From positions 186,001 through 250,000 of the forward strand of contig NZ_RPOK01000004.1 of assembly GCF_003820355.1 (NCBI RefSeq): a stretch of 64,000 nucleotides of DNA. The letters are read 5' to 3'. Below, one piece after another: positions 37,920 through 47,661 of this stretch. The first letter of the stretch is position 1. Each line of letters starts with the position of its first letter. A model generated the notes under the pieces. That model had not been told where the DNA came from and searched no databases. It saw only the letters and a program-made list of their open reading frames with translations. Source of the stretch: Paralteromonas sediminis (GTDB lineage Bacteria > Pseudomonadota > Gammaproteobacteria > Enterobacterales > Alteromonadaceae). The translations under genes and the position numbers were made by a program.

Positions 37920-39252
37920 TATGCAACCCTTTTACAACCTGTGTGCTGACAGCCTCTTTGACCAAAAAAGACATATTGTGAGGATTAGCACCAAAGCACA
38001 CCATACGCACTTCAATATCATTTAAGGCAGCAAAAACTTTACCTGTACAGCCCTTCGCACTTTGCATGTGGTTACCCACTATCGTCACCAAATCAAAGCC
38101 GTCTTCTACCGTCACATCACACATAGTTTCAAGTTCAGAAATCGTCTGCTTGTTAAGCCTTTGGGCTACAGAGTTGGCAGGGTTATCCAACGTGAACGCT
38201 ACCGAAATTTCGGACGTTGTTACCAAGTCAACACTGAGCTTATGTTTGGCAATAATCGCAAAAACACGCTCCAAAAAGCCCTGTGCATACATCATTTTCG
38301 GCGTTTTGACTGTCACCATCACTTGCTCTTTTCTACGCGTAATAGCGCGAAACGGGGGTTCTTCTTTACAGTCTTTCACCAGCCAGGTTCCGCCTTTTTC
38401 CGGTTCACGGCTTGATCCAACAAACACACGAATGTTCTGTCGCAATGCAGGCTCCATGGTCGCAGGGTGCAACACTTTTGCACCGAATGTCGCCATTTCT
38501 GCGGCTTCCTCGAAACTTAGTTCGGGAATCGGTCGGGCTTGGTCAGTAATACGCGGGTCGGTTGTGTAGACTCCAATAACATCTGTCCAGATCTCACAAC
38601 TATCGGCATCAAGTGCTTCGGCCAATAGCGCTGCAGAGAAATCAGATCCCCCTCTCCCTAGCGTTGTCGTCATGCCATTTTCATCCGAGCCAATAAAGCC
38701 CTGCGTAACTATAATAGCGTCCGCCAATTCAGGCTTAAGTAACCTCGATGCCTGTGTTTTTATAAGCGCTAGATTTGGCGTAGCCGCGCCGTGAACACTG
38801 TCTGTCTTTAATACGTTCCTAACATCAAAATTTCGCGCTTTTTGCCCTTGTTCGTTAAGTATGGCGGCAACCAAAAGTGAAGACATACGCTCGCCCAGAG
38901 ACAACAGCTGGTCTTTTAAGGAGTCGGTATGATGGATCTCTTCATGAAACGCCAGTGTATCCAATTCTGATAACAAAACACCGAGCTTCTCTTTAACATC
39001 TTCTGCATGTGCCAAGTGACCAAGGATCTTGAACTCTATATCTTTGATTGCATCGATACGTTTTTGTATTTCGACATGTGTCATTGCATGGTGTGCTAAC
39101 TCAACCAGTAAATTAGTCACTCCACCGGCAGCACTCACCACCACGACCCGGGTATCTGAATTACCTTTAATTACCTTGACGCAATTACAAATAGCTTCAA
39201 AGTTGGCAACGCTTGTACCGCCGAATTTTGCGATATTTAATCTATTACTCAC
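37903..39252 (-). CDS. lysC: Aspartate kinase, LysC (aspartokinase III) type
   Basis: The kinase domain opens NIAKFGGTSVANFEAI and has VVSAAGGVTNLLVELA, GFIGSDENGMTTTLGRGGSDFSAALLAEAL, and VYTTDPRI. Two ACT domains form the regulatory C-terminus. The 449-residue length and N-terminal sequence match the monofunctional lysine-sensitive E. coli LysC, not the ThrA/MetL fusions. It phosphorylates aspartate for lysine, threonine and methionine synthesis. The start is GTG at 39252 with AAAGG upstream. It lies only 17 bases from the DUF192 gene, so there is no room for a lysine riboswitch directly ahead of it. Confidence 0.94.
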   Translation of the reverse strand: MSNRLNIAKFGGTSVANFEAICNCVKVIKGNSDTRVVVVSAAGGVTNLLVELAHHAMTHVEIQKRIDAIKDIEFKILGHLAHAEDVKEKLGVLLSELDTLAFHEEIHHTDSLKDQLLSLGERMSSLLVAAILNEQGQKARNFDVRNVLKTDSVHGAATPNLALIKTQASRLLKPELADAIIVTQGFIGSDENGMTTTLGRGGSDFSAALLAEALDADSCEIWTDVIGVYTTDPRITDQARPIPELSFEEAAEMATFGAKVLHPATMEPALRQNIRVFVGSSREPEKGGTWLVKDCKEEPPFRAITRRKEQVMVTVKTPKMMYAQGFLERVFAIIAKHKLSVDLVTTSEISVAFTLDNPANSVAQRLNKQTISELETMCDVTVEDGFDLVTIVGNHMQSAKGCTGKVFAALNDIEVRMVCFGANPHNMSFLVKEAVSTQVVKGLHSVLFE

Positions 39253-39269
39253 GAATTATTGCCTTTCAT

Positions 39270-39722
39270 TTACTCTTTGAGGACCACAGTGTCACCCACT
39301 TTCACTCCGTTCTTTTCAAACCAACCACGGTTCATTTCAATGGCATAGCGCACCTTTTTTTTGGAAACAACCGACGTTAAATCATGTGGTTCCAGGGTAT
39401 AAATACCTGTGATCTGACCTTCCGTATCTACATATGCCAAGTCGAGCGGAATATAGGTGTTTTTCATCCATATGCTTGCTTCAATAGGACGGCTAAACGT
39501 AAATATCATCCCACAATCAGCGCACATCGATTTTCTGAACATTAAGCCTCTTGCCCTTTGCTCATAGGTAACGGCATGTTCAAGTTCAAGGGGAATGCCA
39601 TTAATCGAAAGTTGGAGAGTGTCAAAAACTACGGGGCTTGGCTCGCCTTGTGACCAGCTTGCCGGATTGACAAGAAAAAACATGCTTAACAATACAAATA
39701 GCAGCTGAGCCCTATGCGACAT
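39270..39722 (-). CDS. DUF192 periplasmic protein
   Basis: A signal peptide (AQLLFVLLSMFFLVNPASWSQ) is followed by a single DUF192 domain: LELEHAVTYEQRARGLMFRKSMCADCGMIFTF, ASIWMKNTYIPLDLAYVD, and YAIEMNRGWFEKNGVKVGDTV. The family is widespread and has no settled function. It precedes lysC by 17 bases on the same strand and is probably co-transcribed, without an obvious metabolic link. Confidence 0.9.
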   Translation of the reverse strand: MSHRAQLLFVLLSMFFLVNPASWSQGEPSPVVFDTLQLSINGIPLELEHAVTYEQRARGLMFRKSMCADCGMIFTFSRPIEASIWMKNTYIPLDLAYVDTEGQITGIYTLEPHDLTSVVSKKKVRYAIEMNRGWFEKNGVKVGDTVVLKE

Positions 39723-39784
39723 ACCTATGTGACTTCCTATATTCTGGTGGATTCAGACATTACTAAGCTATTGGATAATTGGCA

Positions 39785-39818
39785 ATAAAAAAGCCGGACA
39801 ATTTACTTGTCCGGCTTA
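39785..39818 (-). terminator. Rho-independent terminator of acnB
   Basis: Reading the minus strand, an 11-bp stem (AAGCCGGACAA/TTGTCCGGCTT) with a short A/T-rich loop is followed by a T-rich run. It begins about 23 bases past the acnB stop. Confidence 0.85.
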
Positions 39819-39840
39819 TACGAATTAGCTATTGCAAATA

Positions 39841-42453
39841 CTACGCTAAATTCAAAGTTGGAATAATATTCGCCTTGGCTTTCTCTTCTGCTTCCTTGAA
39901 GCTTTCCATTTGATCAAAGTTCAAATAACGGAATACTTCTGAATGCATTGAGTCGATTTTGCCAGCGTACTCCATATACTCTTCAGCAGTGGGGATACGA
40001 CCAACAATCGCACCAACTGCAGCCAGTTCTGCAGAGCATAAATAGACGTTAGCGCCATCTCCCAAGCGGTTAGGGAAGTTACGAGTAGATGTTGACAATA
40101 CTGTCGCACCCGCGAGTACACGCGCCTGGTTACCCATACACAATGAACATCCTGGCATTTCTGTTCGCACACCGGCGCGGCCATAGATATTGTAGTAACC
40201 TTCTTCCATGAGTTGCGCTTTGTCCATTTTAGTAGGTGGAGAAATCCACAAACGCGTAGGCAGTGTTTGATTGTATTGCTCAAGCAGCTTACCTGCAGCA
40301 CGGAAGTGACCAATATTGGTCATGCACGAGCCAATAAAGACTTCATCAACATTGTCACCAGCAACATCAGATAAGGTTTTTGCATCGTCTGGGTCATTCG
40401 GGCAACACAGGATAGGCTCTTTAATGTCAGCAAGGTCAATCTCAATCACTTCAGCATATTCTGCATCGGCATCGGCTTCCATCAACTCAGGGTTAGCCAA
40501 CCACTCTTCCATCTTCTGTGCACGACGCTCTAGGGTACGAGGATCACCATAGCCTTCGTTGATCATCCAGCGAAGCATAGTAATGTTAGAACGCAAATAT
40601 TCTGCGATAGATTCTTCAGATAGCTTAATTGTACAGCCTGCCGCAGAACGCTCTGCTGATGCGTCTGACAACTCGAAGGCTTGCTCTACAGTCAGGTGCT
40701 CAAGACCTTCAATTTCAAGTACACGACCTGAGAAAGCATTGATCTTACCTTTCTTTTCAACAGTGAGCAGGCCTTGTTTGATGCCATACAGCGGGATTGC
40801 ATGAACCAGATCGCGCAACGTAATTCCTGGCTGCATTTCGCCTTTAAAGCGAACTAAAACAGATTCAGGCATATCAAGTGGCATCACGCCCGTTGCCGCG
40901 GCAAATGCAACCAAACCAGAGCCCGCCGGGAATGAAATGCCCAGTGGGAAACGGGTGTGAGAGTCACCACCTGTACCTACGGTATCAGGCAATAGCATGC
41001 GGTTTAGCCAAGAGTGAATAATACCGTCACCTGGGCGCAAGCTTACACCGCCCCGGTTCATAATAAAGTCTGGCAAAGTATGCTGTGTGTCGATATCGAC
41101 CGGTTTAGGATAAGCCGCGGTGTGGCAGAAAGACTGCATCGTTAAATCTGCACTAAAGCCAAGACACGCCAAATCCTTCAACTCGTCACGAGTCATAGGA
41201 CCGGTGGTATCCTGAGAGCCAACAGTCGTCATTTTAGGTTCACAGTATGTGCCTGGACGGATACCTTCAACGCCACAGGCTTTACCAACCATTTTTTGTG
41301 CAAGGGTAAACCCTTTGCCCGTATCAACCGGTTGTTCAGGTTTCATAAACAAGTCTGATGCGCCCATTCCAAGGCTTTCACGGGCTTTTTCAGTCAAGCC
41401 GCGACCAATGATTAGGTTGATACGACCACCAGCACGTACTTCGTCTAAGATTACACGTGACTTGTACTTATACTCAGCCAGTACTTCACCGGTTTCAGTA
41501 TTCGTGATTTTGCCGTCTTTAGGGAAGATATCGATAACATCGCCCATGTTCATTTTTTCAACGTCGGCTTCAAATACCAACGCTCCGGCATCTTCCATAG
41601 TGTTGAAGAAAATTGGCGCCACTTTGCTACCAATGCAAATTCCGCCGCCACGTTTGTTCGGCACACCAGGCAAGTCTTCACCGAAGTACCAGAGTACAGA
41701 GTTTGTTGCTGATTTACGCGATGAACCAGTTCCAACAACATCACCCACGAAAGCTACAGGGTGGCCTTTTGCCTTAACTTCCTCGATTTGCGCCAGAGGA
41801 CCTACTTCACCATGCTTTTCTGGCGTAAGGCCATCGCGAGTCATTTTATACATAGCACGAGCGTGCAAAGGAATATCGGGACGTGACCATGCATCTGGTG
41901 CAGGTGATAAATCATCAGTATTGGTTTCACCTGTTACTTTAAATACCGTGTACGTCACCTTTTCAGGTAGGTCTGGGCGTGATGTGAACCACTCACCTTC
42001 TGCCCATGACTCCATGACGGCAGTAGCATGCGCATTGCCTGCTTTGTGCTTTTCTTCTACATCGTGGAAGGCATCGAACATAAGTAAGGTGTGCTTAAGC
42101 TCTTCAGCAGCAAGTTCTGCTAGGTCAGCATCATCCAGTAATTCAACCAGTGTTTCAATGTTGTAGCCACCGTGCATATTACCCAACAGTTGCACTGCTG
42201 CGTCTTTGTCGATGAGCGGAGAGGTGGCCTCACCTTTTACAATAGCGCTCAAAAAGCCGGCTTTAACATAAGCGGCTTCGTCCACACCGGGAGGAACGCG
42301 TTCAGAGATAAGCTCCAGTAGAAAAGACTCCTCGCCTGCGGGTGGGTTTTTCAGTAATTCAACTAAACCGGCGACCTGCTCTGCATTGAGTGGCTTAGGT
42401 GGAACCCCTTCTGCTGCACGCTCTTCTACGTGCTTACGATAAGCTTCTAACAC
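39841..42453 (-). CDS. acnB: Bifunctional aconitate hydratase 2 / 2-methylisocitrate dehydratase
   Basis: AcnB-type domain order: an N-terminal HEAT-like domain ([26 protein letters not shown]), then the swivel domain ([26 protein letters not shown]) placed before the catalytic domains. Cluster cysteines lie in [20 protein letters not shown] and [14 protein letters not shown]. It interconverts citrate and isocitrate with a [4Fe-4S] cluster and also serves the methylcitrate cycle. Length of 870 residues (E. coli 865) is normal. It stands alone, with a TATAAT box upstream at 42577-42582 and a strong terminator behind it. Confidence 0.98.
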   Translation of the reverse strand: MLEAYRKHVEERAAEGVPPKPLNAEQVAGLVELLKNPPAGEESFLLELISERVPPGVDEAAYVKAGFLSAIVKGEATSPLIDKDAAVQLLGNMHGGYNIETLVELLDDADLAELAAEELKHTLLMFDAFHDVEEKHKAGNAHATAVMESWAEGEWFTSRPDLPEKVTYTVFKVTGETNTDDLSPAPDAWSRPDIPLHARAMYKMTRDGLTPEKHGEVGPLAQIEEVKAKGHPVAFVGDVVGTGSSRKSATNSVLWYFGEDLPGVPNKRGGGICIGSKVAPIFFNTMEDAGALVFEADVEKMNMGDVIDIFPKDGKITNTETGEVLAEYKYKSRVILDEVRAGGRINLIIGRGLTEKARESLGMGASDLFMKPEQPVDTGKGFTLAQKMVGKACGVEGIRPGTYCEPKMTTVGSQDTTGPMTRDELKDLACLGFSADLTMQSFCHTAAYPKPVDIDTQHTLPDFIMNRGGVSLRPGDGIIHSWLNRMLLPDTVGTGGDSHTRFPLGISFPAGSGLVAFAAATGVMPLDMPESVLVRFKGEMQPGITLRDLVHAIPLYGIKQGLLTVEKKGKINAFSGRVLEIEGLEHLTVEQAFELSDASAERSAAGCTIKLSEESIAEYLRSNITMLRWMINEGYGDPRTLERRAQKMEEWLANPELMEADADAEYAEVIEIDLADIKEPILCCPNDPDDAKTLSDVAGDNVDEVFIGSCMTNIGHFRAAGKLLEQYNQTLPTRLWISPPTKMDKAQLMEEGYYNIYGRAGVRTEMPGCSLCMGNQARVLAGATVLSTSTRNFPNRLGDGANVYLCSAELAAVGAIVGRIPTAEEYMEYAGKIDSMHSEVFRYLNFDQMESFKEAEEKAKANIIPTLNLA

Positions 42454-42576
42454 TATGATGTCCTCTTAAATTTATTTTCTGGCTTTGCCGGGAGAGTGGG
42501 CAAGGCACATATGTGTAAAACAGCGGAATTATAACCACTTACGACCATAATTTGAATGAATATAGTGGCTACTCTT

Positions 42577-42582
42577 ATTATA
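42577..42582 (-). promoter_or_regulatory. Candidate -10 box of the acnB promoter
   Basis: A perfect TATAAT on the minus strand 124 bases before the acnB start; no convincing -35 hexamer was found at 16-18 bases. Treat as weak. Confidence 0.3.
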
Positions 42583-42610
42583 GCCGCTATTCACATTGTT
42601 GATGGTGGGA

Positions 42611-43822
42611 TCAGTTCTCGCTTGTTAATAAGATTAATGAGGCCTGCGCGCCGTCTTTCAACACTGCTACTTCCCCTCGTGGAGAAACAATCACATCTCT
42701 CAACCTGCCTGAAATATCGCTAAACGCTTTGCGCTGCGAAAACTGACCGTTTGCGAGATGTATCGCATAAAGGGCTTTGTCAACCAGCGTTGTAACCAGT
42801 GCATGCCCTTGCAAGGACGGAAATTGGGAATGCACATTCGCGTAATAAGCCATCCCTGAAGGTGCAATAGATGGCGTCCAGTTTACTAATGGGTTTTGCA
42901 TTCCACCGTACGCCGTAAACGGTGAGATCCTTGCACCGGAATAGTCTTTCCCCAGCGTCACTACCGGCCAGCCGTAATTGACACCCGGATGCAACTGATT
43001 TAATTCATCCCCACCCGCAGGACCATGTTCGTGGCTATATATTCGGTTTGCATCGGTGTCCAAAATAAGGCCCTGAGGGTTCCTGTGGCCATAGGTATAC
43101 ACCGCGTGAGCGCCTTGGCCTTCTCTCTCAGTGAAGGGGTTGTCTGTTGGCACACTACCGTCTTGATTTATGCGTAAAATTTTACCCAGTTGATTCTCTC
43201 TAACCTGTGCTTTTTCTCTGTAATCAAAACCATCGCCGCTGGCAACCAGCAAACTTGCATCGGGTAAAAACAATAGCCTGCCAGCGTAATGGACTGGTGT
43301 TGACTTATCGGGAGAAACCGCAAAAACTTCCTTGGGCTGTGTGAACGTATTGCCGTCATATTTCATTTTGGCGACGACAAGACGATTAGCGCTGCTGTCA
43401 CCCTGCGCAAAAGATATAAATACCTCTTGGGTTTGAGTAAACGAAGGGCTGAGAACAATATCCAGTAGTCCGCCCTGCCCTGCTACGTATAGGTTGTTCA
43501 GTGTCAGCTTTACCCTACGTTGATCACTGGGAGAAGTTGCAATGACTACATGGCCATCTCGTTCAGTCACCAACCACTCTCCCTGAGGCGTAACCACAGC
43601 ACTCCAGGGTGAATTTAACCCTTCTGCTAGAGTAGTTTTTACGTAAGGTTCGACAGGTAATGATGCTGTGGCAGGCAAAACAATGCCTATGTTCAGGGTG
43701 AGCATCCACAGAAACACGACTGAGCGACATTGTCTGCCTGCAACCGCTTTGATAAAGTTGCCTATGAAACTGGGTTTACTTTGAGACGCCAATGCAATTT
43801 TTAACACGCTACCTGCCCCCAT
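42611..43822 (-). CDS. PQQ-dependent aldose sugar dehydrogenase (YliI/sGDH-like)
   Basis: A secreted six-bladed propeller: the mature part starts EPYVKTTLAEGLNSPWSAVVTPQGEWLVTERDGHVVI. VHYAGRLLFLPDASLLVASGDGFDYREKAQ, YTYGHRNPQGLILD, YSHEHGPAGGDELNQLHPGVNYGWP and WTPSIAPSGMAYY are family motifs and include PQQ and calcium contacts. E. coli YliI (Asd) oxidises aldoses. A hydrophobic signal segment (SVVFLWMLTLNIGIVLPATAS) sits about residues 34-54, so the leader is long. An internal start nearer the signal peptide is likely, because the frame from 43822 overlaps the divergent gene by 31 bases. Confidence 0.87.
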   Translation of the reverse strand: MGAGSVLKIALASQSKPSFIGNFIKAVAGRQCRSVVFLWMLTLNIGIVLPATASLPVEPYVKTTLAEGLNSPWSAVVTPQGEWLVTERDGHVVIATSPSDQRRVKLTLNNLYVAGQGGLLDIVLSPSFTQTQEVFISFAQGDSSANRLVVAKMKYDGNTFTQPKEVFAVSPDKSTPVHYAGRLLFLPDASLLVASGDGFDYREKAQVRENQLGKILRINQDGSVPTDNPFTEREGQGAHAVYTYGHRNPQGLILDTDANRIYSHEHGPAGGDELNQLHPGVNYGWPVVTLGKDYSGARISPFTAYGGMQNPLVNWTPSIAPSGMAYYANVHSQFPSLQGHALVTTLVDKALYAIHLANGQFSQRKAFSDISGRLRDVIVSPRGEVAVLKDGAQASLILLTSEN

Positions 43823-44229
43823 TCCTGTTTACATGGATACTAACTTTCACTCTTGCTAGCGTGTTGCATAGTCAATTTGTTGTCAACGAATTAGTCAATG
43901 TTGGGGTAAAAATCCGACTATTAGACAGGCTAAGTCTGACAATCGACGACTGGGTAGGCTTGTTACCCACCTATGGCGTTATTATTGCGATTGGGCTGTT
44001 ACTCGCTTTTATCGTTGTGGGCTTTATTATTAAAAAAGCCCCTGAAAAGCGGTTTATTTTATTTTTATGTGCGGGTGCAGCAGCATTTGCCGTGCTCTTA
44101 TCTGCTATGCAGCCCATCATGCAAATTACGATTATCGCTGGTGCCAGAGAGGCGGGCTTCTATGCACAGATCCTGGCTGGGGCGATTGGGGGTGCACTCT
44201 TCGCCAAGCTGACGGCAAAAAAACAATAA
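43792..44229 (+). CDS. Small four-helix membrane protein, unrecognised
   Basis: I do not recognise this 145-residue protein. It has about four hydrophobic segments (residues 10-27, 58-82, 86-106 and 118-140), a short extramembrane loop around VGVKIRLLDRLSLTIDDW, and a lysine-rich C-terminus (KLTAKKQ). Its start is close to and overlaps the divergent sugar dehydrogenase frame. It is followed 13 bases later by a secreted protein on the same strand, so the two may be an operon. No charged residues inside the membrane segments suggest transport or an enzyme. Confidence 0.65.
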   Translation: MQFLTRYLPPFLFTWILTFTLASVLHSQFVVNELVNVGVKIRLLDRLSLTIDDWVGLLPTYGVIIAIGLLLAFIVVGFIIKKAPEKRFILFLCAGAAAFAVLLSAMQPIMQITIIAGAREAGFYAQILAGAIGGALFAKLTAKKQ

Positions 44230-44242
44230 AAGAGATAAATCG

Positions 44243-44845
44243 ATGACTAGACTATTTATTATCGCCGTAGCCCTTTTTGGGGTTTCACAAAGCCATGCTG
44301 TCACTAAACCCGCTCCCTTAGTGTCAATACCCACACATAATGCCTTTTTTGATGCTATCAAACAGCACTGCGGAAAAGCCTTTGAAGGCGAAGTTAGCGT
44401 GGATAACCAAGGCCCCAGCACGTTTTCCCGGGAGAAACTGGTGATGCATGTAAGAATGTGCAACGATACCCAACTGCACATCCCGTTCCACGTTGGGGAT
44501 AACGCCTCACGTACCTGGATTATTACCAAAACAGGCAGTGGCCTTAGTCTGAAACACGATCACAGAAAAAGTGATGGTCACTATGACCCTGTCACTATGT
44601 ACGGTGGCCACACACTGGACGCAGGTTTTGACCACATTCAATCGTTTCCGGTTGATGAGTATTCAAGGCAACTTTTTGCGCAAAAAGGACTCCCTCAGTC
44701 ATTAACCAATATATGGCAAATGTATATTTATCCAGACACCTTTAGCTACAGGTTGATAAGAGAAGGACGGGAGTTTCGGGTAGACTTCGACCTGACGTCT
44801 CCTATTGCGCCGCCACCGCCGCCCTGGGGTTACGGTGACGACTAA
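44243..44845 (+). CDS. Secreted protein of unknown function
   Basis: A clear signal peptide (MTRLFIIAVALFGVSQSHA) is followed by about 180 residues. Notable segments are DAIKQHCGKAFEGEV, LVMHVRMCND (a second Cys, which could pair with the first), WIITKTGSGLSLKHDHRKSDG, and a beta-rich C-terminal half ending in a proline run (APPPPPWGYGDD). The HDHRKSDG-x-DPVTMYGG segment is rich in His and Asp and could bind metal, but this is speculation. An AAAAGAGATAAA ribosome region precedes the ATG. I cannot assign a family. Confidence 0.7.
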   Translation: MTRLFIIAVALFGVSQSHAVTKPAPLVSIPTHNAFFDAIKQHCGKAFEGEVSVDNQGPSTFSREKLVMHVRMCNDTQLHIPFHVGDNASRTWIITKTGSGLSLKHDHRKSDGHYDPVTMYGGHTLDAGFDHIQSFPVDEYSRQLFAQKGLPQSLTNIWQMYIYPDTFSYRLIREGREFRVDFDLTSPIAPPPPPWGYGDD

Positions 44846-44855
44846 CGAAACAGAC

Positions 44856-46637
44856 TTAGTGGTTGCCTGACAGGTAATCCGACATCGAGGGTTGCTGAGA
44901 GACGAGTTGCTGATGGACCTGCTCGTGTACACGTGCATATAAATCATCAACCTCTTCTGCTTTCATAAACTGGTCGCTAAATCCTGGTGAAACAGGATCG
45001 ATATGGATTTTGGCGGTCAGCATAAAATGCGCCATTAGATTTTTTACATCATCAGTTCCCATCGCAATGCGCATGGTTGTGAGCTCAATGCCTGCTCGCT
45101 GCTGTTCTTCTCGGCTCAATTCAGAGTGAGAGGTCAGCGCAGGACACAATATGATGGTGTTGGTCTGGCCAATACTCACTTGGTGACCAAAAGCAGGCTC
45201 CAGCGCATCAAAAAACTGTGTGAATGCCTGTCTGCCAATGTCGACATTTGCCATATCAACAGTAAATAAAGCACTTGGCCAGCCATGAACATGCTGTTTT
45301 TCTACCAATCCTGTATTTTCGTGAGTGGGGATTGCATGACTGTTTACTCTGAAAGCGGGATGAGAGTGCAAAAAGGCAGTAAATACACGCGTATTGATCA
45401 CCTTACTGACCATGCGTTGCGGCAAAGTTTTCATGCCGTTTAATACATCAAAAGCCTTTTCTGAGTCTAAGAAAGCCCCTTTGATGTAGTACACATCCCA
45501 AAACATGGTTTCAGACCAGTCCACACCTTTCATCGATGTGCCTTTTGGCTGGAACATGCGATGTGCTTCACCAATAACAACACCTGCCGTGGTAGCACCG
45601 CTGCCACAAATATCCTTGGTATAACTATGCACAATGTAATCAGGACGTGCGCTTGGATCTTTGTGCTGCAGAGGTTTGTGCAGCACTGGCGTAGCGAGTG
45701 TTGAATCAAGCATGACTAACGCATTTTCAGCGTGCGCCATACGAGTAATTTCGGGCACATCCAATACATAACCGTGTGGGTTACAGGGCGATTCCATATA
45801 GACATGCCACTTTGCCCCTTTAGCAATTCTGTCAGCATATTCGGCTTTCATTGTTGCCATACACTTATCAAAATCCTGTGCAGAATAGCCGTCAAACCAG
45901 ACAAGCTGTATATCCAATCGGTTCTTTCTGGCCATGTAATCATGTAAGAGCTGATAGACGCCGCCGTACACGTTTCTCGATACAATCAAAATGTCGCCGT
46001 GGTGCAACACATTTGATAGTAATCCATCTATTGCGGCCATACCTGAGTTGTAGTTCCAGGCTAAATAATTTGCTGAATGTTCACCCGCCTCCATGTCAAC
46101 AATAGCGTTTGCCAAGGAGATATTGGTTGGGTTAAGCAAGCGGGAATAGATTTGGTGCGTAAACTCTTTACCTTGAAAAGCATCATCCACCCACTCTGTA
46201 CAGGCATATACATAGGTTGCGGTTCTCACTACAACGGGCGTTGCAGAAAAGAGCGCCGTGACATTGTCAAACAAAGGATAGTGGTGAGTGCCCTGTGTTT
46301 TGTTGTTCAGGCTTTGATAAGTCGCTCTGAACGGATTTTGAAGATTATCCAGTAATTTTGCTAACTGAAAGGACAAAAATTTCTTCGCGTTAAAATACGC
46401 AATACGATCACTCTTCGGTAATGAAGCCAACGTTTGTTGCGTGATTTCCCACAACTGGCTCAAATTGTCCTGCGCATGATATAAATTGTTAGCAACTGAG
46501 CCCAATGCTTTGCCGTAATCAGTATCAGCATCAATGCCAAAATGTTGTAACTGTTCTGCAACCAATTGACTGATATCCTGGGCATCAGTAGTGTTGCGTT
46601 TAGGCGAAAGTACACGCGCTGAAGAAGTAGAGCTCAT
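44856..46637 (-). CDS. Cys/Met-metabolism-type PLP-dependent enzyme with long N-terminal extension
   Basis: Residues about 160-570 have the fold-type I gamma-family core: YSRLLNPTNISLANAIVDMEAGEHS, the cofactor-stacking loop WNYNSGMAAIDGLL, VYMESPCNPHGYVLDVPEI, VMLDSTLATPVL, and the Schiff-base lysine in IVHSYTKDICGSG. Family members such as cystathionine gamma-synthase or methionine gamma-lyase have about 400 residues; this one has 593, with roughly 130 extra N-terminal residues and insertions. It probably acts on a sulfur amino acid or related substrate, but the reaction is not evident. It is divergent from a 2-hydroxyacid dehydrogenase gene with a 92-base AT-rich gap. Confidence 0.8.
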   Translation of the reverse strand: MSSTSSARVLSPKRNTTDAQDISQLVAEQLQHFGIDADTDYGKALGSVANNLYHAQDNLSQLWEITQQTLASLPKSDRIAYFNAKKFLSFQLAKLLDNLQNPFRATYQSLNNKTQGTHHYPLFDNVTALFSATPVVVRTATYVYACTEWVDDAFQGKEFTHQIYSRLLNPTNISLANAIVDMEAGEHSANYLAWNYNSGMAAIDGLLSNVLHHGDILIVSRNVYGGVYQLLHDYMARKNRLDIQLVWFDGYSAQDFDKCMATMKAEYADRIAKGAKWHVYMESPCNPHGYVLDVPEITRMAHAENALVMLDSTLATPVLHKPLQHKDPSARPDYIVHSYTKDICGSGATTAGVVIGEAHRMFQPKGTSMKGVDWSETMFWDVYYIKGAFLDSEKAFDVLNGMKTLPQRMVSKVINTRVFTAFLHSHPAFRVNSHAIPTHENTGLVEKQHVHGWPSALFTVDMANVDIGRQAFTQFFDALEPAFGHQVSIGQTNTIILCPALTSHSELSREEQQRAGIELTTMRIAMGTDDVKNLMAHFMLTAKIHIDPVSPGFSDQFMKAEEVDDLYARVHEQVHQQLVSQQPSMSDYLSGNH

Positions 46638-46729
46638 AGGGTAACCTCACTGACTCAAAAATGAACTTAATTCGTATATATTTATTTTTTTAGAATTTAA
46701 TACTTTTTTAACGAGTTTTAAACAATTAT

Positions 46730-47653
46730 ATGCAAAAAATACGCACCAGCATTTGCAGCAGAGATGCCTCTGAACTGGTCACATTGTTAGCTGATGTACC
46801 CTATATTGAGGTTGTTCAGCACGCTGAGACTGCAAATAAAATAGACACTGACTCTGTGGAGATTTTGTTGGCAAGTCCAGATTTGGCAAGCCAAATAGTC
46901 GAACGCTGCAACAACATGAAATGGTTACAATCTACCTGGGCGGGTAATGCACCTCTGCTTAAGTTGTCTAAACGTAATTACATCCTGACAGCGGTGAAAA
47001 ACATCTTTACAGCGCAAATGCGTGAATATGTATTTACTTATATTTTGCATCACTTTAGAAAAGTGGAAGCGATGAAAAGTGCAACAGACTGGCAAGCTGT
47101 ATTGCCCCAATACTTGGCCAATAGAACACTGGGAATTATGGGTGCAGGGAGCATTGCAGCGTCGCTATTGCCAGTGGCACAAGCCTTTTCCATGAAAGTC
47201 ATCGGGTTAAATCGTTCAGGTAATGAGCATCCTGGTTATCAGAGTATGTACATACTTGAAGATAAGCAAACATTCGCAGCCCATTGTGACGCTATCGTCA
47301 ACCTGTTACCTGATACGCCTTTAACCTATCACGCCATTGACGGTGACTTTTTGTCAGCCATGAAACCTGGCGGAGTTTTAATAAATGCTGGCAGAGGCGA
47401 AGCCATAGACGAGGCAGCACTGCTACATTCCCTGCAACACGATAAACCCGCACTGGCGGTACTGGATGTATTCAGACAAGAGCCATTACCTACAACCCAC
47501 CCCTTCTGGCGACACCCTAAAACGATCATTACCCATCACACCGCAGCAATCAGCGACACAACAAAGGTGGCAGAGTGTTTTATAGACAACGCAAAGCGCT
47601 ATCTTAACGGTGAGCCTTTACAGTATCAGTTAGATTTTGACCAAGGCTATTAA
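46730..47653 (+). CDS. D-2-hydroxyacid dehydrogenase (GhrA-like)
   Basis: The NAD(P)-binding domain has LGIMGAGSIAASLLPVAQAFSMKVIGLNRSG. Catalytic residues are visible in LINAGRGEAIDEAAL (Arg), VFRQEPLPTTHPFW (Glu) and TIITHHTAAIS (His). This is the D-isomer-specific family acting on glyoxylate, hydroxypyruvate or other 2-oxoacids. Arg/Ser residues after the Rossmann glycine loop (NRSG) suggest NADPH, as in GhrA; this is inference. The 307-residue length fits GhrA. It is divergent from the large PLP enzyme and may use a 2-oxoacid product of it. Confidence 0.88.
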   Translation: MQKIRTSICSRDASELVTLLADVPYIEVVQHAETANKIDTDSVEILLASPDLASQIVERCNNMKWLQSTWAGNAPLLKLSKRNYILTAVKNIFTAQMREYVFTYILHHFRKVEAMKSATDWQAVLPQYLANRTLGIMGAGSIAASLLPVAQAFSMKVIGLNRSGNEHPGYQSMYILEDKQTFAAHCDAIVNLLPDTPLTYHAIDGDFLSAMKPGGVLINAGRGEAIDEAALLHSLQHDKPALAVLDVFRQEPLPTTHPFWRHPKTIITHHTAAISDTTKVAECFIDNAKRYLNGEPLQYQLDFDQGY

Positions 47654-47661
47654 ACCAGTTG

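Noticed and set aside
38066-38569. A 167-codon open frame antisense to lysC
   Set aside because: It is inside the aspartate kinase regulatory domains and shows no motif of its own.
39252-39270. Possible lysine riboswitch ahead of lysC
   Set aside because: Only 17 bases separate lysC from the DUF192 gene, far too short for a lysine aptamer.
41249-42166. A 305-codon open frame on the plus strand inside acnB
   Set aside because: It is antisense to a complete, highly conserved acnB reading frame, has low-complexity Ser/Pro/Thr composition and no recognisable motif or ribosome site.
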